Shown here: piece by piece, positions 8,947 to 17,220 of the stretch
Numbering within the stretch: the first letter of the stretch is position 1
Layout of the letters: each line of letters opens with the position of its first letter
Assembly (NCBI RefSeq): GCF_000756815.1
Contig: NZ_CCVW01000002.1
Span: 174,157 to 238,156 of the forward strand
From: Legionella massiliensis
GTDB taxonomy: Bacteria > Pseudomonadota > Gammaproteobacteria > Legionellales > Legionellaceae
Direction: 5' to 3'
Length of the DNA stretch: 64,000 nt
Position numbers and translations under genes: made by a program
Notes under the pieces: generated by a model
Databases searched by the model: none
What the model saw: only the letters and a program-made list of their open reading frames with translations
Told to the model about the DNA's origin: nothing

Positions 8947-9843
8947 CTATTGCGAATTTGACATACCCAGATCAGAAGGTAAATCTTGTTGATTTTCTGC
9001 ATCATTTTCTTCAGATTTTATTTTAATTTCCTCAACCTTATTCAGACCAAAAGCCCGTTTCAGATAATCAATAAATATTTGCCCTAAAGAACGATTATCC
9101 ATAGCTTTTTCAATCCGTGGATCGTTATATGTTATTGCATTGTAGCCAATAGATATTTCTGGCTCGCTTTTTAAGCAATTTACAATTACTTCACCTTGGG
9201 CTTCTATTACGGGAGATCCATCTTCCTTTTTAATAGAGCTCTCTTCTGCCTCTATAGAAACCTCTCCATTAGGGAATGTAACTGTTTGATAAGGAATCCC
9301 ATATTTATCAAAGTATTGTTCACTCACTATAATGTTTTGAACCGTAACATGTTCTTGAATTTTTATTCCTTCTTCAATGGGAATTATGTTAATAGTTTGG
9401 ACTGTAGCACCAACAGTAGCTTCGGAAACCCTACCATTATGAACATGCGAAGCATCTGCCTCTTCCGCTGTTGCATCTCTTTCCATAGCGACTGAAAGTG
9501 CTGAGGTTACAGGATATAACAGGCCACCTTGATGCAAGGTTTTTTGAAAAAAGCTGAGAACTTCTGCTTCATTTTGTACAGGTTTTTTCATTTTTTCCAT
9601 AAGAACTTCTTTAAAGAAGTTTTCTACGTCACTCTTATTGGCGAAATTATTATAATTTTCAGCATAATCACTAAGCGGTTTACCATCGATATATACATTA
9701 ACAGGTTGGTCCGGGCTTTTTGTACTAGCTGCAGCTCGCCTCCAATCTGCGGCTAAATTTGTTGAGCCACCAGCTTCCTTGGGTTTATCAATACTCAGAG
9801 AACTATGTGTACTATGAAACTCCGCCCATTTACTTCTGCTCAT
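8947..9843 (-). CDS. Unrecognised protein with acidic C-terminus, candidate effector
   Basis: A 298-residue soluble protein with no known motif. The start has AAGG upstream. The N-terminal 60 residues are polar and Ser-rich. The middle has alternating hydrophobic beta-like stretches (ATVGATVQTINIIPI, VTVQNIIVSEQYFDKYGIPY). The last 30 residues are rich in Glu, Asp, Asn and Gln (KSEENDAENQQDLPSDLG), which fits the E-block seen in Dot/Icm substrates. There are no homologous neighbours. Secretion is inference. Confidence 0.7.
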   Translation of the reverse strand: MSRSKWAEFHSTHSSLSIDKPKEAGGSTNLAADWRRAAASTKSPDQPVNVYIDGKPLSDYAENYNNFANKSDVENFFKEVLMEKMKKPVQNEAEVLSFFQKTLHQGGLLYPVTSALSVAMERDATAEEADASHVHNGRVSEATVGATVQTINIIPIEEGIKIQEHVTVQNIIVSEQYFDKYGIPYQTVTFPNGEVSIEAEESSIKKEDGSPVIEAQGEVIVNCLKSEPEISIGYNAITYNDPRIEKAMDNRSLGQIFIDYLKRAFGLNKVEEIKIKSEENDAENQQDLPSDLGMSNSQ

Positions 9844-10082
9844 TTTTTTACCTTATCGATATTAATTAGTGATAGTTTAGTCCCATTAAATTAACCCAGT
9901 ATTAAGTCTTATCTTCAATTTTCAATAATTCTTTTTACGAAACAAAAAATGTGTCATACATAGAAAAAGCGCAGGATTCGCAATGAAGTAGAAGATCTCT
10001 ATTTTGTCCCGTACAAAGTATAATTATAAACTATTTTGAGAGCCCGAACGGGCATGCTCGGGCGAAAGATTCAAGTTGACGG

Positions 10083-10235
10083 CTATCTACCAATAAGAAT
10101 AAAAATAGCAGCTACCAAAGCGATAACCGCAGTGATCGTGCTAGGGATCGCAATTGCAGGAGCTAAAATAGTAAGGGCAACAATAATCAGATAAATCGCT
10201 AAAAGTATGAAACCGATGTTCTTTGTGAATCGCAT
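10083..10235 (-). CDS. Small two-helix membrane protein
   Basis: A 50-residue frame starting at ATG 10235 with AAAGGA upstream. After MRFTKN the whole protein is hydrophobic: two membrane helices (IGFILLAIYLIIVALTILAP and AIPSTITAVIALVAAIFILI) with a Pro turn between. It resembles short inner-membrane proteins of unknown role. It could have a stress-related function, but nothing in the sequence shows that. Within the roughly 480-base gap between 9843 and 10322 I see no other gene. Confidence 0.65.
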   Translation of the reverse strand: MRFTKNIGFILLAIYLIIVALTILAPAIAIPSTITAVIALVAAIFILIGR

Positions 10236-10321
10236 AATTAATTCCTTTTAGTTAAAGTTAGTTAAACCCTCGGTAGATTAGCCTGTTTTTTGACTGCGAG
10301 TAAAGTTAGTTCACTGTTAGC

Positions 10322-10597
10322 CTAGAGCTTTGCAAATCCAGAAACCTCTTTCCAAGCCAGCTCTTCCCGGCTACATTCGCTAACAATTGCATGTTGTGGT
10401 CCATGCTGAAGCCAAGTGTAAAATAGTTCTAACTGATCTTTTTCGCCACAAGCAAAGACTTCAACCCGGCCATCAGCCAGATTTCGTGCCCAGCCGCTCA
10501 GCGCTAATTGTTCAGCCTTCTGTTTTGCGGAAGCACGAAACCAAACCCCTTGAACCTTGCCCGATACATAGCAACGCATACATAAACGCTGAGTCAT
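10322..10597 (-). CDS. acyP: Acylphosphatase
   Basis: A 91-residue enzyme that hydrolyses acyl phosphates to carboxylate and phosphate. The signature SGKVQGVWFR holds the phosphate-binding loop and catalytic Arg; GWARNLADGRVEV holds the catalytic Asn. The length is exactly that of the family. The start is supported by AAAGGG nine bases upstream. It is soluble and cytosolic, a single gene. Confidence 0.95.
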   Translation of the reverse strand: MTQRLCMRCYVSGKVQGVWFRASAKQKAEQLALSGWARNLADGRVEVFACGEKDQLELFYTWLQHGPQHAIVSECSREELAWKEVSGFAKL

Positions 10598-10646
10598 AGC
10601 GATATCCCTTTGCTGACAATTTGAGTTTAAGTATTATTCATCATCC

Positions 10647-11804
10647 TTATTTCAACAAGAAAGCAGCACAATTCTCAGCTGCGCTTTGTTCATTCAAACC
10701 AAGGTCAACTCTTTTAGGCGGTTCTTTAGGTGATGCGGTAAAAAATGTCGCTATGCTATTAGCAAAATACTGCTCAGGCAAATAAGGTTTACCTAAATGA
10801 GAATAGGCTGGTTTACCCTCCAAAGCGGCTTGATTCAATAAGGCACCAGGCACAGCTTGAGCAATCCGATTAGCCGCTGCCGCCGCCTCCGCGCCGCTTA
10901 CATTAACGCGCTGGAAGACAGATTGATAAGCGGGATTGTTAATTGTCAAATCGGGAGACTTGAAGTGCTCTACTAAGTTATCAGGCAGAATAATTTTAAA
11001 CTGTAGCGCAGCATTAAGATGATTTGCATAGACGTCTAATATCGCTTTCACATAGGCATCTATGTAGTCTTTAGTACCTGGATGAAGGCCAAGGCGTAAT
11101 TGCATGCCTGGATGGTTCGGCAGTTCAGTCAGTAAACAATCCAAGAATCCTGTATCAACAGCCAGATCTTGGGTCGTAGCACTTAAGAAAGCCAATTGTT
11201 GAGCTACGCCTATCTTTAAAAGACCTCTGGTTGCATCCAATTTCTCAAGTGATGGTGCTTGCGTAGCATAAGCATTATCAATACTTAAATGCCCGATAAT
11301 CCCTGCTTTGAGCTCAGGACTAAAATCCTCTCTTGCGGTATCTAAGGGTAAAGCCCATTGCAGGTTCGATTTTGTTGTTAATGCGGGCAAGTATTCCCAT
11401 AACTCATGCCCTTCTGGCTTGAACATAAATTCATAAGCCATCAGTACAGGAATCTCATTGAGACACTCTGCAACCTGCAGAGGTATTTGATTTTTGGAAA
11501 CCGAGGGAACACCTATATAGGCCTGAGCGATATCCTGTCCTTTAATATAATGAACAATACTCTGAATTTGTTCGGACTCACAATGCAATTCTGGGCAAGA
11601 CTCGCTATCCAGCTGCAATATTTCAGCCAACGCTTTTTTCTCAACAACCAAGGGCGATTGAAAACTATCTACTGACTTCTGGATAACCTTAGATAAAGCA
11701 ATAAGGACAACTTCATGATGCTCAGGCTTTGTTTCTATCACCTTGATTGTCTTATAAGCCAACTCAGCGTCCCCATTAGAACTCACAAGAAATGCAATTT
11801 TCAA
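10647..11804 (-). CDS. Unrecognised soluble protein, TTG start
   Basis: The start is placed at TTG 11804, because a perfect AGGAGG lies six bases before it and the protein then opens MKIAFLVSSNGDAELAYKTI, a beta-strand/loop/helix as in Rossmann-like folds. This gives 385 residues; an upstream ATG at 11849 has no ribosome site. The pattern of alternating strands and helices, and GLLKIGVAQQLAFLSA and RVNVSGAEAAAAANRIAQA in the second half, look like a two-domain GT-B-like architecture, but I cannot assign it to a glycosyltransferase family. It has no signal peptide. Function unknown. Confidence 0.75.
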   Translation of the reverse strand: MKIAFLVSSNGDAELAYKTIKVIETKPEHHEVVLIALSKVIQKSVDSFQSPLVVEKKALAEILQLDSESCPELHCESEQIQSIVHYIKGQDIAQAYIGVPSVSKNQIPLQVAECLNEIPVLMAYEFMFKPEGHELWEYLPALTTKSNLQWALPLDTAREDFSPELKAGIIGHLSIDNAYATQAPSLEKLDATRGLLKIGVAQQLAFLSATTQDLAVDTGFLDCLLTELPNHPGMQLRLGLHPGTKDYIDAYVKAILDVYANHLNAALQFKIILPDNLVEHFKSPDLTINNPAYQSVFQRVNVSGAEAAAAANRIAQAVPGALLNQAALEGKPAYSHLGKPYLPEQYFANSIATFFTASPKEPPKRVDLGLNEQSAAENCAAFLLK

Positions 11805-11985
11805 AATATACCTCCTGACAAAAAGATCGATTTTAATCCACAAAAGCAATTATTTGAACAAAATAATTTCAACTAACGGAAAATAAAAGAAATTTGTTAA
11901 TCGTCTAGTATTTGCCGCTGACTTTGGTCTAAAGTATATAGCCATAGCTTTGCGCTGTTCTGGGAAAAATCTTGAGGGATCAAAG

Positions 11986-12285
11986 ATGAAAACAACTAGC
12001 AAATCAAATTGGTTCTACGCCCTTAGCTTTACACTCAGTCTATTAACCTCTAGTAGTTTTGGAGGAACAGTAGAAAGCGACATCAGCTCTTATCAGTCTG
12101 GCGAATCCTATAGCACCATTGAGGAAGATGGTAATTTTTGTGGAAACGGCAATCAATGTGGCGGTCCCACTGTGGCTACGGTCAATCGTGTTAAACGCTG
12201 TAATGATCCGCTAATCTGCCCAAGTTGGTTTCGACGATATATTATCAATCCAATCCGCGGCGCTATACGTACTGGCTGGGACTAG
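11986..12285 (+). CDS. Small secreted Cys-containing protein
   Basis: The ATG at 11986 is chosen because GAGGGA precedes it and the protein then begins with a clean signal peptide (MKTTSKSNWFYALSFTLSLL, cleavage after SSFGG or nearby). The mature part is about 73 residues with four Cys in two pairs (CGNGNQC and CNDPLIC), so two disulfides are possible. Predicted periplasmic or secreted. No family recognised. It lies 33 bases before the MFS gene and may share its transcript. Confidence 0.65.
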   Translation: MKTTSKSNWFYALSFTLSLLTSSSFGGTVESDISSYQSGESYSTIEEDGNFCGNGNQCGGPTVATVNRVKRCNDPLICPSWFRRYIINPIRGAIRTGWD

Positions 12286-12318
12286 TTTCTTTATACTTGC
12301 TTTTTAAGGATAATTTCT

Positions 12319-13611
12319 GTGCAAAAAGATCAACAACGGCTGTTAATTCTTTCAAGTTTAGGTGGCGCCTTAGAGTTATACGATTTCATTATCTTCGCTA
12401 TCTTTGCCAGTTATATCTCAGATGCTTTTTTTCCTGCCAGTTCTGAGGTTGCAAGCCTAATGGTTGCTTTCGCGACCTTTGCGATTGGTTATTTAATGCG
12501 GCCTTTGGGCGGCATTATTTTCGGTCATTTTGGCGATAAATTTGGTCGCAAAAAAACCTTTACTATTTCCATTCTCATGATGGCAATCGCCACCTTAGGT
12601 ATAGGCTTAACGCCAACTCACAATTCAATAGGTATTACAGCCTCAATATTGATTATCCTTTTTCGCATTATTCAGGGCTTTTCCATTGGTGGTGAAATTC
12701 CTGGGGCGATTACCTATGTCACCGAATCGATGCCAGAACGTAAAGGCCTTGCCTGCGGTGTTATTTTCTGCGCTTTATTGACTGGGATTCTTTTAGGTTC
12801 TGTCGTTCATGCAACAATCATCACCCTACTTTCGACTGAACAATTGCAGAGCTATGGTTGGAGAATTCCCTTTATTCTTGGCGGTCTTTTTGGTTTGCTA
12901 AGTTACCATCTCCGTAAAGATCTTCACGAATCCTCACAATTTTTGGCGATTGAACAATCCGTTGAAAAATTCCCTATTGTCACCGTTCTCAAACAACAAT
13001 TCGGTTCTGCAATTGCCGGCGGCCTCATTGTTGCTCTCTGCGCTGCAATAATCACATCACTCTTTTTGTTTACCCCCTCCTATTTCACCTCCGTTTTACA
13101 TTTGCCAGCCAATGCTTATATCTGGCAACGTTCTCTAGCAATTGCCTGCGGCTCTAGCCTTTGTATTTTATTTGGTTATCTGAGCGATATTTTAAATGTG
13201 AGAAGGCTAGTCACTTCCTTAGCTTTACTCACCGCAGCACTCGCTTTCCCGATTTATAGCATCTATGTCTATTACCCTAAACTTTACTATCTGGCTTTTA
13301 TTGTCAGCTCGCTGCTGCTTGGTGCCTCAGCCGGTATCATTCCAGGATTGCTTTGTGAATTGTTCCCGACAAAGATTCGCTATAGTGGAATAGCAGTCAG
13401 CTATAATCTTGGTTTTGCTTTTTTTGGCGGGTTGACGCCTGTTATTTCACTGTCACTCATTTACTATACCGGTTGGCTGACTAGCCCTGCACTCTATTTA
13501 GTGAGTGTTGCTTGTCTGGCAATCCTGTCGCTATGGTTTTTAGGACAAAGATACTCTTTTTTCAATACGACAAAAATCCAACCACAAGAAGCCATCAAAA
13601 ACACAAATTGA
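12319..13611 (+). CDS. MFS transporter, metabolite:H+ symporter (MHS) type
   Basis: A 430-residue inner-membrane protein with 12 predicted helices. It starts at GTG with AAGGA eight bases before. The N-terminus ALELYDFIIFAIFA and the loop 2-3 motif GHFGDKFGRKKTF are typical of the ProP/KgtP/ShiA branch. RIIQGFSIGGEIPGAITYV matches helix 4-5 of that branch. Substrates in this group are organic acids, osmolytes or amino acids; the sequence does not tell which. Legionella genomes carry many such transporters. Confidence 0.9.
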   Translation: MQKDQQRLLILSSLGGALELYDFIIFAIFASYISDAFFPASSEVASLMVAFATFAIGYLMRPLGGIIFGHFGDKFGRKKTFTISILMMAIATLGIGLTPTHNSIGITASILIILFRIIQGFSIGGEIPGAITYVTESMPERKGLACGVIFCALLTGILLGSVVHATIITLLSTEQLQSYGWRIPFILGGLFGLLSYHLRKDLHESSQFLAIEQSVEKFPIVTVLKQQFGSAIAGGLIVALCAAIITSLFLFTPSYFTSVLHLPANAYIWQRSLAIACGSSLCILFGYLSDILNVRRLVTSLALLTAALAFPIYSIYVYYPKLYYLAFIVSSLLLGASAGIIPGLLCELFPTKIRYSGIAVSYNLGFAFFGGLTPVISLSLIYYTGWLTSPALYLVSVACLAILSLWFLGQRYSFFNTTKIQPQEAIKNTN

Positions 13612-13664
13612 TTAATTTTAGATCTTTTGCTAGGATCGTTTTTTTATTTGTATAAGGCTTTAAG

Positions 13665-14108
13665 ATGAAAAATCACTTAATCTCAGGCGCCGCACTCATT
13701 CTTGCTTGCGGCATAGCACAGGCTAACGTTTCTACCATTCTTATAAAAAGTACCGGTGATAATCAAAAAAGCCAAATTCGCTTTACTTTGAACAACCAAG
13801 CTAATGCAGACATTATGTCAGATTCAGCCTTGGTTCCTGCCTCAGCCAAAGTCCTTGCCCCCCAAGATGCCGTGACCTTTAGTATTGATGCGCCTGAAGA
13901 AGTAGGTACCCAACGCATTCGCTACAACAATGGCAACTTAGGTTGTGATTTTTACATCGATACCCAAAGCCAAACCGTAATGCCAAATATGCCACCAGCC
14001 TTCTTCAGCTATGTCACTGCAGTGCCAATTAATGCCGGCACTAGCTGTGATGTAAATGCTATTGGTGGGGTCAACCATCTGGCTGTTTCTTTTATGAAAT
14101 TCAACTAA
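13665..14108 (+). CDS. Secreted protein of unknown function
   Basis: A 147-residue protein with a signal peptide (MKNHLISGAALILACGIAQA, cleavage before NVSTI). The mature part is beta-rich with two Cys (NLGCDFYID and GTSCDVN) that may pair. No lipobox fits cleanly. It starts 54 bases after the MFS gene with its own AAGG site. No family recognised. Confidence 0.75.
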   Translation: MKNHLISGAALILACGIAQANVSTILIKSTGDNQKSQIRFTLNNQANADIMSDSALVPASAKVLAPQDAVTFSIDAPEEVGTQRIRYNNGNLGCDFYIDTQSQTVMPNMPPAFFSYVTAVPINAGTSCDVNAIGGVNHLAVSFMKFN

Positions 14109-14132
14109 GGCATTCGGGGTTAATGGCTAGCG

Positions 14133-14245
14133 CGTCATCCCCAACATAGTGAGGGATCTCCGGGTTTAGCACCGCGCTACACATCAGGAGATGTCTCTCT
14201 ACGTTCGACATGACGTACGTCTTTGGGAGCGTAGCGAAGGATATA
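14133..14245. repeat. Palindromic repeat, family A
   Basis: Degenerate inverted repeat with the arms GTCATCC..AACATAGTGAGGGATCTC and GAGATGTCTCTCTACGTTCGACATGAC, then a further half-arm GGGAGCGTAGCGAAGGAT. This family is the commonest in the window. Confidence 0.75.
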
Positions 14246-14310
14246 GTTGGATCTATTTTCCCACTGTCAAAGAGTTCCCGAGCTATTTGGCTATTATTTG
14301 ACGAGATTGC

Positions 14311-14523
14311 CTAATAAATAGGGATATGGCTTAGATCATTGTTCCTAGAAATATCAACTCCCTCTACAGCCAGAAATTTCTTTAGGTCATCCCCAACCCC
14401 CCAAATTGCTGCCACATGTAAGGCAGTATTACCGTGTGAATCTGCACTATTAATAGTTGAATCTTTAGCAATTAAAGTGTGGGGGTAACCTATTCGCTGA
14501 ACTAGAACTATTAATCCTCGCTC
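14311..14523 (-). pseudogene. Remnant of an ankyrin-repeat protein
   Basis: In one minus-strand frame, about 70 codons run without a stop to TAG at 14311-14313, but without a start codon. They include DSHGNTALHVAAIWGV followed by LKKFLAVEGVDIS, a recognisable ankyrin repeat (D-x-x-G-N-T-A-L-H-x-A). The upstream side breaks at a stop codon. It looks like the 3' end of a lost ankyrin gene, a common Legionella effector class. It lies directly upstream of iolT on the opposite strand. Confidence 0.7.
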
Positions 14524-14594
14524 TTACCAAATTTTATAGACAGTGATACCATCGGCTTGGATGCTAATTAGGATACATTGACAGGACGGTCGAT

Positions 14595-16025
14595 ATGGAC
14601 AGAGGTATCAATAAGCTCGTAATACTCATAGCAGTTATTTCAGGATTTGGTGGTTTTCTTTTTGGTTTTGATTCCAGCGTCGTTGCCAATATCCAGGATC
14701 AGGTTACAGCTCAGCTTTCGCTCACGACCTGGGAATGGTCTAAGGTCGTTAGTTTTAGCCTTTTAGGCGCTATTTTTGGGATTCCTCTAAGCGGACTTAT
14801 TGCAGATCGGCTTAGCAGACGCTCTCTTTTAAAATTAGTTGCTATTGGCTTCATTGTTGGGACCTTGCTTTGTGCCCAAGCCAGGGAGTTAAACATCCTT
14901 CTCTATGGCAGGTTTCTAATTGGTATCTGTATTGGCATTGCCTCCTATATCGCCCCCCTATTTATTGCTGAAATTGCTCCACCGCAGAAACGCGGCGCAC
15001 TTATTCTTATCAATGGCTTAGCCATCACTTTTGGCCAGGCTGTCGCCTATCTGATCGGTTATTTTTTCCACGATATATCACCCACAAGCTGGCGATTTAT
15101 TGTAGGTATGGGAATTATTCCCGCCCTTGTTTTATTTGTCGGTATGTTTTTTGTCCCCCACTCGCCAGGTTGGCTCATGAAACGATATGGGGCAGAGCGA
15201 ACCTTAGGCACCTTGAAGAAAATCCGTGCCGAGGGTGCTGATATTCATGCTGAACTTGATGAAATCATGAACCATATCAACCATAACGCCATAGTCGACA
15301 AGCGATTATTTTTAAAACCAACGATTATCGCTGTGCTCTCAGTAGGTATCGGCCTGGGGGTTTTCCAACAGTTTTCGGGCATCAATGCCATTTTGTATTA
15401 TGGTCCGGTTATTTTTGAATCAGCTGGTTTCGTTCCGGTAAAAAACGCGATTCTCGCTACTTTTTGGATAGGCCTGCTCAATTTTATCTTTACGGTAGTT
15501 ACCCTATTCTATGTCGATAAAATCGGCCGACGTTCTTTACTCTTAGGCGGGACTCTGCTTGCCGCCCTCAGTTTGTTTGTTGTATGCCTCTTCTTTCAAT
15601 GGCATTCGTCTATCCAAAGTTTTGGCGTACTCATCGGCTTATCCTGTTTTGTTGTCGGCTATTGCATTAGTGTCGGCTCTTTATTTTGGGTGCTTATTTC
15701 TGAAATTTTCCCCTTGAAAATCCGCGGTATGGCTATGAGTATTGCAACGGTCATCCAATGGGGTGCAAACTTTCTGGTGTCTATTTCCTTTCTGCAAATT
15801 TACCAAAGCTATGGCGAGGTTTTCACCTTTGGCCTCTTTGCCTTGCTCTGCTTCTTAGCCTTTCTGTTTAGCTATTATTTTGTTCCTGAAACAACAGGAG
15901 TTCCCCTGGAGAAAATTGAAAGCAATTTGGCAGCAGGGAAAAGAATTCGTGAACTTGGACAACCTATAAGCAAAAGCCGAGACAAACAGTTGGAGCTCGA
16001 AAACAGTGATGCGTATTTAACCTAA
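14595..16025 (+). CDS. iolT: Sugar-porter family MFS transporter, probable myo-inositol importer
   Basis: A 476-residue inner-membrane protein with 12 predicted helices. Sugar-porter signatures are present: GFLFGFDSSVVANIQ in helix 1, GLIADRLSRRSLLK after helix 2, GRFLIGICIGIASYIAPLFI, QQFSGINAILYYGP in helix 7, DKIGRRSLLL, and VPETTGVPLEKIE at the end. It is the first gene of the inositol cluster and ends 14 bases before iolG, so proton-coupled myo-inositol uptake is the natural assignment. The name follows Legionella and Bacillus usage; specificity is inferred from context. Confidence 0.88.
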   Translation: MDRGINKLVILIAVISGFGGFLFGFDSSVVANIQDQVTAQLSLTTWEWSKVVSFSLLGAIFGIPLSGLIADRLSRRSLLKLVAIGFIVGTLLCAQARELNILLYGRFLIGICIGIASYIAPLFIAEIAPPQKRGALILINGLAITFGQAVAYLIGYFFHDISPTSWRFIVGMGIIPALVLFVGMFFVPHSPGWLMKRYGAERTLGTLKKIRAEGADIHAELDEIMNHINHNAIVDKRLFLKPTIIAVLSVGIGLGVFQQFSGINAILYYGPVIFESAGFVPVKNAILATFWIGLLNFIFTVVTLFYVDKIGRRSLLLGGTLLAALSLFVVCLFFQWHSSIQSFGVLIGLSCFVVGYCISVGSLFWVLISEIFPLKIRGMAMSIATVIQWGANFLVSISFLQIYQSYGEVFTFGLFALLCFLAFLFSYYFVPETTGVPLEKIESNLAAGKRIRELGQPISKSRDKQLELENSDAYLT

Positions 16026-16038
16026 CCCGGAAAATTTT

Positions 16039-17046
16039 ATGAATAAAACAAGAACATGCAAAATTGGTATTATTGGTGCAGGGCGAATCGGTAAGTTACA
16101 TGCCGAAAACATCAAATACCGCTTGCCTCAATTTGAGCTCATGGCGATTGCTGATCCCAAACTGGATCAGGTCTGGGCTGAATCCTTAAATATTCCCTTA
16201 ACAAGCTTAAATGCCGAGGAGCTAATTGAGGATAAAAATCTCGATGCCCTGATTTTAGCAACGCCTTCAACCATGCATTGCCCACAGATAAAAGCCGCGG
16301 CCAACACGGGAAAGGCTATCTTTTGTGAAAAACCAGTCGGTCTTTCGGAAGAAGAAATTCGCTCAACCCTGGATGTCGTTGCCAGCAATAATTCCCTGCT
16401 CCAACTTGGCTTCAACCGGCGTTTTGATCCCAGCTTTGCTACCCTGAGAAAACGAGTTAAAGCAGGTCATATTGGCACCCCCCAACTAATCCGCATTACC
16501 TCGCGCGACCCTGCCTGCCCGCCTAAGGAATATTGTGCAACCTCCGGTGGTTTATTTATGGATATGACCATTCACGATTTCGATATGGCACGCTTTCTCG
16601 CATCTTCTGAGATTGTTGAGGTTCATGCCATGGGCGCTATTCTGATCAATCCTGATTTTGAAGCCTATAACGATATTGATACGGCCATTATTCAATTGCG
16701 CTTCGCCAATGGCGCCTTAGGGGTCATTGATAACAGTCGGCAAGCGGTATACGGCTATGATCAGCGCATAGAAGCCTTTGGCTCAAAGGGAATGTTACAG
16801 GCTGAAAATCAGTTAAATCATGCGGTCAAAGAATACCTGGCGACTGAATCCTCCTTTGCCAACCCGCTTTATTTTTTCCTTGAGCGCTATGAGCAAGCCT
16901 TCTTAGCGGAATTACAGGCCTTTTATCAAGCCTGGGCAAATAATGAACCCAGCCCTGTTTCTGGTTTTGACGGTTTGCAAGCCCATTTAATTGCTAAGGC
17001 GGCGCAACAGTCTTTGGTGAGTAATCGTCCTGTGGGTTTAAGTTAG
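16039..17046 (+). CDS. iolG: Inositol 2-dehydrogenase
   Basis: A 335-residue Gfo/Idh/MocA-family enzyme that oxidises myo-inositol to 2-keto-myo-inositol with NAD. The Rossmann motif IGAGRIGKLHAEN is at residues 11-23. The family motif FCEKPVGL carries the catalytic-site Lys. GGLFMDMTIHDFDMARFL holds the Asp/His pair (DxxxHD) used in catalysis. Length fits. It is the second gene of the cluster, with 13 bases after iolT, and is followed by a palindromic repeat before iolCB. Confidence 0.95.
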   Translation: MNKTRTCKIGIIGAGRIGKLHAENIKYRLPQFELMAIADPKLDQVWAESLNIPLTSLNAEELIEDKNLDALILATPSTMHCPQIKAAANTGKAIFCEKPVGLSEEEIRSTLDVVASNNSLLQLGFNRRFDPSFATLRKRVKAGHIGTPQLIRITSRDPACPPKEYCATSGGLFMDMTIHDFDMARFLASSEIVEVHAMGAILINPDFEAYNDIDTAIIQLRFANGALGVIDNSRQAVYGYDQRIEAFGSKGMLQAENQLNHAVKEYLATESSFANPLYFFLERYEQAFLAELQAFYQAWANNEPSPVSGFDGLQAHLIAKAAQQSLVSNRPVGLS

Positions 17047-17073
17047 AGAGAAACTTAGCCACTGAGAACGCTA

Positions 17074-17180
17074 CCCTCATCCGCCCTTCGGGCACCTTCT
17101 CCCTAAAAGGGAGAAGGGATACCCCTAATTTTTCCCTTCACCCCTCTGGGGAGAAAATGCCCGAAGGGCAGATGAGGGGG
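17074..17180. repeat. Palindromic repeat, family C
   Basis: Inverted repeat with arms CCTCATCCGCCCTTCGGGCA and TGCCCGAAGGGCAGATGAGG enclosing two nested CTTCTCCC/GGGAGAAGG hairpins. It separates iolG from iolCB. A second copy is at 22642-22750. Confidence 0.85.
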
Positions 17181-17220
17181 GCTTCTCAATGGCCCTTTGC
17201 ATAATAAGTTAGGATTAACC

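Noticed and set aside
10038..10062. Terminator after the small membrane protein
   Set aside because: The stem GCCCGA/TCGGGC is short with a ten-base loop and lacks a T-run on the minus strand.
13665..14108. Lipoprotein assignment by ILACGIAQA
   Set aside because: A Cys lies in the hydrophobic region, but the A-Q-A cleavage site that follows fits ordinary signal peptidase better.
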